NCBI RefSeq assembly: GCF_002607735.1
Contig: NZ_NBVR01000031.1
Location: 62,001-126,000, forward strand
Source: Proteus alimentorum
Lineage (GTDB): Bacteria > Pseudomonadota > Gammaproteobacteria > Enterobacterales > Enterobacteriaceae
Length of the DNA: 64,000 nt
Reading direction: 5' to 3'
The notes beneath the pieces are model-generated. The model did not search any database and was not told where the DNA came from. It saw only the letters and a list, made by a program, of their open reading frames with translations. Of the stretch, positions 57,181 to 64,000 are shown piece after piece. Position numbers and translations under genes: made by a program. The stretch's first letter is position 1; the number at the start of each line of letters is the position of its first letter.

Positions 57181-58536
57181 TTAGCTGAGCTGTAACTGTG
57201 TAAATACTTGGTTCAGACGTTGTGCATCTTTTATGCCAGGAGCCGATTCTACTCCAGAGTTAAAATCAAGCCCGATACAACCTGTTTTAACTGCATCCAA
57301 ACAGTTTTCACTGTTAAGACCGCCTGCAAGTAACGCTTTTTCACGTAATGTATTAGGAATTTTTTGCCAATTAAACGTTGTTCCTGTGCCACCAGTGCCG
57401 TTATCAAGTACATATTTATTAACGTGTGACACAGGAGAAATATCTGCGTGGGTTGCCATATTTATTGCTTGCCAAATCTCACAGTTAGGTTGAATTCTTT
57501 GTCTAAGTTGCTCAATAAACTGAGCATCTTCTTGTCCGTGTAGTTGAATGGCAGCTAAATTAAGTTTTTCAGCATAGTCACAAATAAGCTCCATAGATTG
57601 GTTTTGAAAAACGCCTACAAAAGCCAAAGGTGCTTGTGTAATCAACTCTTGTGCTTGTGACAACGTCACTTTACGAGGGGATTTCTCCGCGAAAATCAAT
57701 CCAGCATAATAAGCACCGGCTTGGTAAACTGCTGTTACATCTTGTGTACGAGTTAACCCGCACACTTTATGCTTTCCCAACACTAGCGCTCTTACCGCTT
57801 GGTCAATATTTTCTTGAGACATTAAGGCGCTACCGACCAGAAAACCATTAGCATATTGGCTTAATGCTTGAACTTGCTGGTGGGTGTGAATACCCGACTC
57901 ACTGATCACGATTGCATCTTTAGGCAATCCTTGGCTTAACTGCTGGGTACGCACTAAATCGATAGAGAGATCACGCAAATCGCGATTATTAATACCAATA
58001 ACTTTGGCATTGAGATTAATGGCACGTTGGCGCTCTTCTTCGGTGCTAACTTCGGTTAATACGCCCATATTTAATTGATGAGCAACGGCTGATAGTGCAC
58101 GATATTGCTCATCATTTAAGACAGAGAGCATTAATAAAATGGCATCTGCTTGATAAAAACGTGCTAAATAGATTTGGTATTCATCAATAATAAAATCTTT
58201 GCATAAAACGGGTTGATGTACGGCTTGGCTAACTTGACGTAAATAATCAAAACTTCCTTGAAAATATTTTTCATCTGTTAATACCGAAATTGCAGCAGCA
58301 TAAGGCTGATAAACTTTTGCAATCATCGCGGGATCAAAATCAGCACGGATTAGACCTTTTGAGGGCGATGCTTTTTTACACTCTAAAATAAAAACAGTAT
58401 TAGGCTGAGTTAATGCCTGATAAAACGAGCGTGTTGAAGGCTCTATTTGGTGCGCAAATTCTGATAATGGTTGGCTTGCTTTACGTGCAATCAAATATTC
58501 CGCTTTGTCTTTTACAATGGCGTTTAATACAGTCAT
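57181..58536 (-). CDS. trpC: Bifunctional indole-3-glycerol-phosphate synthase / phosphoribosylanthranilate isomerase
   Basis: A 451-residue fusion. The N-terminal IGPS domain (about 1-255) has FILECKKASPSKG, CKDFI and ISESGI. The C-terminal PRAI domain (about 256-451) has KVCGLTRTQD, LQLHGQE and GLDFNSGVE. The fusion, written trpCF, is typical of enterobacteria. Catalyses two consecutive steps of tryptophan synthesis. Starts 4 bases after trpD. Confidence 0.97.
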   Translation of the reverse strand: MTVLNAIVKDKAEYLIARKASQPLSEFAHQIEPSTRSFYQALTQPNTVFILECKKASPSKGLIRADFDPAMIAKVYQPYAAAISVLTDEKYFQGSFDYLRQVSQAVHQPVLCKDFIIDEYQIYLARFYQADAILLMLSVLNDEQYRALSAVAHQLNMGVLTEVSTEEERQRAINLNAKVIGINNRDLRDLSIDLVRTQQLSQGLPKDAIVISESGIHTHQQVQALSQYANGFLVGSALMSQENIDQAVRALVLGKHKVCGLTRTQDVTAVYQAGAYYAGLIFAEKSPRKVTLSQAQELITQAPLAFVGVFQNQSMELICDYAEKLNLAAIQLHGQEDAQFIEQLRQRIQPNCEIWQAINMATHADISPVSHVNKYVLDNGTGGTGTTFNWQKIPNTLREKALLAGGLNSENCLDAVKTGCIGLDFNSGVESAPGIKDAQRLNQVFTQLQLS

Positions 58537-58540
58537 ACGC

Positions 58541-59539
58541 TTATCCTCTTGCTGCTAATGCGGTGACACGATTTATTGCTTTACCGCTATAAATGGCGTG
58601 CATAGCAACTTCAGTATTCATTTTTAAATCTTCTTGCCCATGTAAACGCATTAATAAAGCGACATTAGCTGCAACAGATTCGGTATGTGCTCTTTTTCCT
58701 TCACCTTGTAGTAAATCTGCTAATAATTGACGGTTTACTTCAGGTGTACCACCTTCTAAATCAGTAATGGCACAAGGGCGAAGGCCAAAATCACTGGGTG
58801 TCAGTTCATAACGAGTAATTTCACCATTACGTAATTCAGCGACTTGAGTCGGTGCATGTAGTGAAACTTCATCCATTCCACCACTGTGAACAACGGCCGC
58901 ACGTTCATAACCTAAAACTTTTAATGTATCTGCGATAGGTATCAATAATTCTGGGCTATACACACCAATTAAGGCTAATGGCGGGCGAGCAGGGTTTATC
59001 AATGGGCCTAATACATTAAATAACGTGCGTGTTTTCAGTTGTTGGCGAACCGGTGCCGCAAAACGAAAACCACTGTGATACTGAGGTGCAAATAAAAAGC
59101 ATAAACCCACTTCATCTAGTAATTGGCGTGCATCATCGGCACTTCTGTCTAAAGGGATCCCAAATGCCGCTAATAAGTCGGAAGATCCAGAGCGGCTGGA
59201 TACGCTACGATTGCCGTGTTTAGCAACTTTGATACCGACTTCAGCCGCAACAAATGCGCTTGCTGTTGAAATATTGATACTGTTGGATCCATCTCCACCA
59301 GTGCCGACAATATCGCAAAAAGTGTAATCAGGACGAGGAAAGGGCTGTGCATTTTCAAGTAATGCACGCACTGCACCCGCGATTTCTTGAGGATGTTCAC
59401 CACGCATTTTCATGCTGATCAAAACAGCCGCTAATTGTGATTCCGTTAACTCACCGCGAATAATAGCGCTGAACAGTGTTTGGCTTTCTTCTAATGTTAA
59501 CTGTTGTGCGCTAAATAATTTGTTGAAGATAGTTTCCAT
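58541..59539 (-). CDS. trpD: Anthranilate phosphoribosyltransferase
   Basis: A 332-residue stand-alone TrpD joining anthranilate with phosphoribosyl pyrophosphate. Signature [34 protein letters not shown], and [10 protein letters not shown]. In E. coli this domain is fused behind TrpG; here it is a separate gene, with one base between the trpG stop (TAA) and its ATG and GGAG upstream. Confidence 0.97.
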   Translation of the reverse strand: METIFNKLFSAQQLTLEESQTLFSAIIRGELTESQLAAVLISMKMRGEHPQEIAGAVRALLENAQPFPRPDYTFCDIVGTGGDGSNSINISTASAFVAAEVGIKVAKHGNRSVSSRSGSSDLLAAFGIPLDRSADDARQLLDEVGLCFLFAPQYHSGFRFAAPVRQQLKTRTLFNVLGPLINPARPPLALIGVYSPELLIPIADTLKVLGYERAAVVHSGGMDEVSLHAPTQVAELRNGEITRYELTPSDFGLRPCAITDLEGGTPEVNRQLLADLLQGEGKRAHTESVAANVALLMRLHGQEDLKMNTEVAMHAIYSGKAINRVTALAARG

Positions 59540-59540
59540 T

Positions 59541-60134
59541 TTATGCGTCTCCTTTAGGAGTTAATGCCCATGCGATTGTCTGTTCTAAAAGTTGTGCGCC
59601 TTTTGTGGTTAAAATTGATTCTGGATGAAACTGAAAACCACAGGTTTTATGTTGACGGTGACGCACCGCCATAACAGTGTTATCGCACCAAGCATTAATA
59701 ATGAGTTGTTCTGGAACTTGTTCTCCTGAAAGCGAATGATAACGAGCAACGGGCAAAGGGTTAGGTAAATTCAAAAACATTTCGCTGTTATCGTGTTCAG
59801 CGAATGTCGCTTTACCGTGTAAGATTTCTCCACATGAGGAAACTTTGCCACCATAAGCCTCAATAATGGCTTGATGGCCTAAGCAAATACCAATCACAGG
59901 TAATGTGCCTAATACACGTTTTAACAGTTCAGGCATACAGCCTGCTTGTGAAGGTGCTCCTGGCCCCGGAGATAACAGTAAAATCGGGTTATCGAGTTCA
60001 CGTAATTTTTGTTCAATAAAATCGGCAGTGACGCTATTGCGATAAATCACAACGTTATTGCCAAGGCTACGTAATTGATCGACAAGGTTATAAGTAAATG
60101 AGTCGATATTATCGAGCAGTAAGATAGTCGCCAT
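59541..60134 (-). CDS. trpG: Anthranilate synthase component II (glutamine amidotransferase)
   Basis: A 197-residue class I amidotransferase supplying ammonia to TrpE. N-terminal [15 protein letters not shown], oxyanion loop [13 protein letters not shown], catalytic Cys in GICLGHQAI, and His/Glu in FQFHPES. Stand-alone and not fused to TrpD. ATG 60134 shares its A with the trpE stop (TAATG), with GGAGG upstream inside the trpE end. Confidence 0.97.
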   Translation of the reverse strand: MATILLLDNIDSFTYNLVDQLRSLGNNVVIYRNSVTADFIEQKLRELDNPILLLSPGPGAPSQAGCMPELLKRVLGTLPVIGICLGHQAIIEAYGGKVSSCGEILHGKATFAEHDNSEMFLNLPNPLPVARYHSLSGEQVPEQLIINAWCDNTVMAVRHRQHKTCGFQFHPESILTTKGAQLLEQTIAWALTPKGDA

Positions 60135-61711
60135 TAGCAAGCCTCCTGCAGTTGTGTATCAGTATGAGCTTGTAAAATAGCGTTGATGACAGCTTGGGAT
60201 TTATTACGTGTTTCTTCAGCTTCCATTTGAGGATCTGAATCAAGCACAATTCCGGCACCAACTTGAATAGTTGCAATATTATTTTCAACATAAGCAGAGC
60301 GAATAACTATGCAAGTATCAAAATCGCCTGCGCCAGTGAAATAGCCGATAGCGCCACCGTAACTACCACGTTTTGTTTTTTCATAACGAGCAATCAATTG
60401 CATTGCACTAACTTTAGGCGCACCCGATAACGTACCCATATTCATACAAGCTTGATAAGCATGAAAAATATCTAAGTCATCACGTAACTTTCCGACGACT
60501 CTTGAGACTAAGTGCATGACAAACGCATAACGGTCAACTTTTGTTAATTCCGCAACATAACGGCTACCAGCTTGGCAAATACGCGCTAAATCATTACGAG
60601 CCAAATCAACTAACATTAAATGTTCAGAAAGCTCTTTTGTATCCGTGCGCATTTCAAGTTCAATTCGACTGTCTAAATCTGCATTGATCGAACCATCTGT
60701 GTTACGTCCTCTTGGACGAGTTCCTGCAATGGGATAGATTTCAATTTGGCGATCGTTTGTTTGATATTTCAATGCACTTTCTGGTGATGCGCCAAATACC
60801 GTAAACAGAGCATCTTGCATATAGAATAAATAAGGGCTTGGATTTTTCTCTTTCAACACTTGATAAGCGGCAAGTGGTGAAGGGCAAGCAACTTGAAAGC
60901 GGCGAGATGGAACAACTTGGAAAATATCACCACGACGAATATAGGTTTTCATTACCTCAACAATATCGCCATAACCTTTATCATCCATATTGTCTTGTAT
61001 TGTTGACTCTGCTGCTGTTAAAGCACGGCGAATAGGTTGTTTTAAGGGGTGTTTAGCCAGCGAAATTAACTCAGTTTGTCGTAAAGTGAGGCGCTGATAC
61101 TCTGTTTCATCATCAGTAAAAGCAATAGAAATTAACTGGCTATCTTTATTCTGATGATCGATCACAATCAATTGTTCTGCTAAGTAAAAGCAGTAGTCAG
61201 GGCATGAAAAAACGGTGTCTAATTCAGGAATGGGTTCAAATCCACTGACTAAATCATAAGCAAATAAACCGCCGACAAAAATAGCATTAGCATCTTTATT
61301 GTCTTTATTAGCAAGGAAGAAGCGTAAAGCATCAAATACGCTGGCTGATTTTAATTTGCTTTCTTCATCAATATTTTGTGCAGGTGGCGAAAAAGTGAAA
61401 ACACACTGTTTATCGCTTTGTTGTATTAAGATGGCTTTTTCTTTTAGTGCGATTTTTAATGCAGGCAATAAAGCTTGTCCATTAACGCTTAATGCATCAA
61501 TAGTAACTTGATTTTTTACTGCACTGATACGTAATGCGCTATCAACAATTAACAAGCTTTTTAAGTTTGCTTTAGTGTCAATTTGTGCAGATTCTAACAA
61601 CAATGTGTGATGTTTGTTTTCACATAAAGTATTGAAAAGTAAAGCAGGTTCGCTGTAGTAAGGTAGTGGCGTTGCCTTAGTATTAAATGAGAATGCAAGT
61701 GATGTATTCAT
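60134..61711 (-). CDS. trpE: Anthranilate synthase component I
   Basis: A 525-residue chorismate-utilising enzyme, the first committed step to tryptophan. The tryptophan feedback site [16 protein letters not shown] is present in the N-terminal domain, and the catalytic domain has [24 protein letters not shown] and [12 protein letters not shown]. Preceded by the trpL leader and attenuator, and coupled to trpG through TAATG. Confidence 0.98.
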   Translation of the reverse strand: MNTSLAFSFNTKATPLPYYSEPALLFNTLCENKHHTLLLESAQIDTKANLKSLLIVDSALRISAVKNQVTIDALSVNGQALLPALKIALKEKAILIQQSDKQCVFTFSPPAQNIDEESKLKSASVFDALRFFLANKDNKDANAIFVGGLFAYDLVSGFEPIPELDTVFSCPDYCFYLAEQLIVIDHQNKDSQLISIAFTDDETEYQRLTLRQTELISLAKHPLKQPIRRALTAAESTIQDNMDDKGYGDIVEVMKTYIRRGDIFQVVPSRRFQVACPSPLAAYQVLKEKNPSPYLFYMQDALFTVFGASPESALKYQTNDRQIEIYPIAGTRPRGRNTDGSINADLDSRIELEMRTDTKELSEHLMLVDLARNDLARICQAGSRYVAELTKVDRYAFVMHLVSRVVGKLRDDLDIFHAYQACMNMGTLSGAPKVSAMQLIARYEKTKRGSYGGAIGYFTGAGDFDTCIVIRSAYVENNIATIQVGAGIVLDSDPQMEAEETRNKSQAVINAILQAHTDTQLQEAC

Positions 61712-61756
61712 TATTATCGCTCTATATTATTTTTTACTAATTGTTTTTAATGCATA

Positions 61757-61780
61757 AAAAAACCCGCGTAGGCGGGTTTT
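61757..61780 (-). terminator. trp attenuator (3:4 terminator)
   Basis: On the minus strand AAAACCCGC, loop CTAC, GCGGGTTTT, then a T run, between the trpL stop and trpE. Part of the right arm of the preceding leader RNA can form alternative pairings, as needed for attenuation. Confidence 0.9.
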
Positions 61781-61806
61781 AGATATCACTGACGTGAAGC
61801 AGGAGA

Positions 61807-61869
61807 TCAAACCGCCCATAAAAGAGTATTGCGCCACCAAAGAGCGATAAGACGTTGATTGATATTCAT
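61807..61869 (-). CDS. trpL: trp operon leader peptide
   Basis: A 20-residue peptide starting MNINQRLIAL, with tandem Trp at residues 11-12 and a third Trp at 18, then TGA. Ribosome site GTAAGGAG lies before ATG 61869. Scarce charged tRNA-Trp would stall ribosomes on the Trp codons and favour the antiterminator, letting transcription reach trpE. The terminator follows 27 bases after the stop. Confidence 0.93.
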   Translation of the reverse strand: MNINQRLIALWWRNTLLWAV

Positions 61870-61922
61870 AAAATCTCCTTACAGCTAACGACAGATAATA
61901 AGTTAATAGACTAGCTCGTGTT

Positions 61923-61958
61923 GTGTACTAGTAAACTGGATTGCGTTAGGTTCGTCAA
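61923..61958 (-). promoter_or_regulatory. trp promoter and TrpR operator
   Basis: On the minus strand the -35 is TTGACG (61953-61958) and, after exactly 17 bases, the -10 is TTTACT (61930-61935). Overlapping it is AGTTTACTAGTACACA, which matches the E. coli operator AGTTAACTAGTACGCA at all but two positions. Tryptophan-bound TrpR would cover the -10. Confidence 0.9.
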
Positions 61959-62017
61959 GTACTTTATGGCATACTCTTTAAAAATTATTATCTTGCTAAG
62001 ATGAAAAGGGAAAAGCG

Positions 62018-62878
62018 ATGACAGAAGTGCTATCTGATTTAAGAGTGATTTATGATTTGCACAGCCACACTACCGCGTCAGATGGCGAGCTTTCACCAGA
62101 AGCATTGGTGGACAGAGCGATAGAGCGTCAAATTAATGTCTTAGCGATTACTGATCACGATACAACGGCGGCGATGACTCCTGCTAATGATTATATTGCA
62201 GAAAAAAATCTGCCTCTTACCCTGATATCAGGTGTCGAAATATCGACTTTGTGGGAGAATATAGAAATCCATATTGTTGGATTGAATATTGATATCAACC
62301 ATAACGCAATGAAGGCGCTCCTTTCATCACAAAGTCAATGTCGTGAAACTCGTGCGATAATGATAGGTGAGCGATTAGAAAAAGCGGGTATTGCAAATGC
62401 ATTTGAAGGGGCAAAAACCTTAGCACAGGGTGGACAAGTGACAAGAGGACACTTTGCCCGCTTTCTTGTGAATGAAGGGCATGTTGCTTCGGTTAATAAA
62501 GTATTTAAACGTTATCTAGCGAAGGGTAAAACAGGTTACGTGCCACCACAGTGGTGCTCAATTGGTGACGCTGTCACAGCAATTCATGCGGCTGGTGGCG
62601 TTGCAGTATTAGCGCATCCGGGACGATATGGTCTATCCTCTAAATGGTTAAAACGCTTAACGTTTTATTTTAAACAATTAGGTGGTGATGCAATCGAAGT
62701 GGCACAATGCCAACAACCACCACAAGAACGGGAACAACACGCGGCATTAGCGCAACTTTATGGGTTAAAAGCTTCGTTAGGTTCTGATTTTCATCGCCCT
62801 TGCTCGTGGATAGAATTGGGGCGTAATTTATGGTTGCCCAGTGGCGTAGAACCAGTTTGGTCGCTATGGCAAGAGTAA
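62018..62878 (+). CDS. rnm: RNase AM / PHP-domain 5'-3' exonuclease
   Basis: A 286-residue PHP-family phosphoesterase (E. coli YciV, renamed RNase AM), which matures the 5' ends of rRNAs and also removes the 3' phosphate of nucleoside 3',5'-bisphosphates. Metal-binding motifs DLHSHTTASDG, ITDHDT, ISGVEIS, LAHPGRYG and SDFHRP are intact. Divergent from trpL, as in E. coli. Ribosome site AGGGAAAAG. Confidence 0.94.
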   Translation: MTEVLSDLRVIYDLHSHTTASDGELSPEALVDRAIERQINVLAITDHDTTAAMTPANDYIAEKNLPLTLISGVEISTLWENIEIHIVGLNIDINHNAMKALLSSQSQCRETRAIMIGERLEKAGIANAFEGAKTLAQGGQVTRGHFARFLVNEGHVASVNKVFKRYLAKGKTGYVPPQWCSIGDAVTAIHAAGGVAVLAHPGRYGLSSKWLKRLTFYFKQLGGDAIEVAQCQQPPQEREQHAALAQLYGLKASLGSDFHRPCSWIELGRNLWLPSGVEPVWSLWQE

Positions 62879-62902
62879 CATTAGAAATTTGTTGAGGGAT
62901 GT

Positions 62903-63523
62903 ATGAGCCAACTTTTTTATATTCACCCTGATAATCCGCAGGCTCGTTTAATTGAACAAAGTGCTGATATTTTACGCAAAGGCGGTGTAGTGATTTATCC
63001 AACAGACTCTGGTTATGCGATTGGCTGTTGTTTAGAAAATAAAGATGCAATGACGCGAATTTGTCGTATTCGCCAATTAGATAAAAACCACAATTTCACA
63101 CTGATGTGCCGTGATTTATCAGAAATTGCCAATTACGCTTATGTAGATAATGTTGTATTTCGTTTAATAAAAAATAACACTCCCGGTAATTACACCTTTA
63201 TCTTAAAAGCGACTAAAGATGTACCAAAGCGTTTGATGAATGATAAACGTAAAACTATAGGCTTGCGTGTTCCTTCTAACCCTATTGCATTGGCATTGTT
63301 AGAAAATATTGGTGAGCCATTAATGTCTACAAGCCTGATTTTACCGGGCAATGATTTTGCTGAGTCTGATCCGGAAGAAATCGAAGATTTATTAAGCAAA
63401 CAAGTTGATTTGGTGATCCACGGTGGCTATTTAGGACAAAAACCGACAACGGTAATTGATTTAACAGAAGATACACCCGTTATCGTGCGTGAAGGCACGG
63501 GTGATATTACGCCATTTCAGTAA
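62903..63523 (+). CDS. yciO: YrdC/Sua5-domain protein YciO
   Basis: A 206-residue YrdC-fold protein, a relative of TsaC, which makes threonylcarbamoyl-AMP for tRNA t6A. The nucleotide-binding elements GGVVIYPTDSGYAIG and KNHNFTLMCRDLSEI are present. YciO itself does not replace TsaC efficiently in E. coli, so its role is uncertain. 24 bases after rnm, likely cotranscribed. Confidence 0.93.
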   Translation: MSQLFYIHPDNPQARLIEQSADILRKGGVVIYPTDSGYAIGCCLENKDAMTRICRIRQLDKNHNFTLMCRDLSEIANYAYVDNVVFRLIKNNTPGNYTFILKATKDVPKRLMNDKRKTIGLRVPSNPIALALLENIGEPLMSTSLILPGNDFAESDPEEIEDLLSKQVDLVIHGGYLGQKPTTVIDLTEDTPVIVREGTGDITPFQ

Positions 63524-63957
63524 GTCCATTGAGCTGATTAAACTGAATTGGGCGCAAAAGGCTCGATAGTGAAGAAATTTATCACGAGATAAAGAGATAA
63601 AAGGTGAAGGGATTTATCGCTTGTGTTAAATTTATACATTGCGATAAAAATTACGGTGCTTGTTTTTTGAAATCGGTTATATCAACGCGTATTTTACACG
63701 CTAAACACAATAACTCGATCTGTAGACAAACGGTTAAGTTGCCGTTAGGTTTTGCCAACATCGTTTTATCGTCACTATTTATCACAATGTTGATGTAGAA
63801 AGTTGATGTAAAAAATCATCAAGATTGTTCACTATTGAATCAATAAACCTGTGTTTATTTCTTATTTTAATAAACATGGGTTATTTTTATTTAATTGATT
63901 TTTAAAAATTAATTCTATTTTTATGACGCCTGTGAAGGCGACACATGAGGTTGTTTC
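63524..63957. other. Region between yciO and rluB
   Basis: 434 bases. A 64-codon GTG-started frame at 63604-63798 has no homology or codon pattern I trust and is not called. A terminator lies at 63846-63888. The rluB ribosome site is at 63948-63952. Confidence 0.45.
63846..63888 (+). terminator. Terminator upstream of rluB
   Basis: AACCTGTGTTTATT pairs with AATAAACATGGGTT (two G-T pairs), then TTTTTAT. It would end the rnm-yciO transcript. Confidence 0.7.
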
Positions 63958-64000
63958 ATGAGCGATAAATCGCAACGCACTGAAAAATTACAAAAAATCC
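63958..64000 (+). CDS. rluB: 23S rRNA pseudouridine synthase B (5' start only)
   Basis: Only 14 codons are inside the window (MSDKSQRTEKLQKI), with GAGG upstream. E. coli RluB begins MSEKLQKVLARAG and follows yciO in the same area, so the EKLQK match and the position support this call. RluB makes pseudouridine 2605 in 23S rRNA. Confidence 0.75.
   Translation, partial: MSDKSQRTEKLQKI

Noticed and set aside
63604-63798. 64-codon GTG-started frame between yciO and rluB
   Set aside because: No homology, odd composition, and no convincing ribosome site. The region reads as a spacer ahead of the terminator at 63846.

Overview
The window is chromosomal DNA of an AT-rich enterobacterium of the order Enterobacterales, almost certainly Proteus. 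The gene order follows E. coli blocks, and the glutathione transferase at 16106-16717 closely resembles, from memory, the well-studied Proteus mirabilis GST B1-1 but differs at scattered residues, so a Proteus species other than P. mirabilis is likely. Most of the window is conserved core genome. I see no prophage, CRISPR array, toxin cluster, tRNA or rRNA.

Layout. 1-16.7 kb is the E. coli ribE-cfa-punC-punR-purR-ynhF-sodB-grxD-rnt-gloA-ydhL-slyA-slyB-anmK-pdxH-tyrS-pdxY-gstA block, with a TSUP transporter inserted beside sodB and ydhP missing. 16.9-34.9 kb holds a DUF3592 protein, fabI, sapABCDF, the small RNA RyhB, pspF, pspABCD running directly into ycjX-ycjF, an unknown ORF, tyrR, tpx and mppA. 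35-45.2 kb is a looser, more AT-rich accessory stretch. It contains three Ail/OmpX-like barrels (two in tandem), small lipoproteins, a polyferredoxin, leuE and a GNAT acetyltransferase, around the conserved zntB-fnrS-ttcA segment. 45.2-64 kb is the yciU-clsA-yciY-tonB-yciA-yciB-yciC-ompW-trp-rnm-yciO-rluB block, with a SulP transporter inserted between yciB and yciC.

Regulatory highlights. Two small RNA genes are recognisable by sequence: RyhB (24359-24457, under a strong Fur box) and FnrS (38190-38315, with an FNR box centred near -42). In E. coli both repress sodB, which is also in this window and keeps an 8-base match to the RyhB core at its start codon. Also readable are a complete trp promoter/operator/leader-peptide/attenuator, a sigma-54 promoter for pspA, a perfect FNR box before ompW, and a candidate Fur box before tonB.

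How the genes fit together. The window groups envelope stress and envelope composition (psp, sap, slyB, cfa, clsA, ompW, Ail-like proteins), oxidative defence (sodB, tpx, gstA, grxD), vitamin B6 and B2 cofactors (pdxH, pdxY, ribE), iron and oxygen sensing through small RNAs, and tryptophan biosynthesis. The trp operon has separate trpG and trpD and a fused trpC(F). The least explained items are the 139-residue ORF between ycjF and tyrR, the small lipoprotein and hypothetical genes around 41-45 kb, a palindrome plus His-containing 38-codon ORF in front of the SulP gene, and orphan minus-strand terminator-like hairpins near 35.1-35.3 kb.
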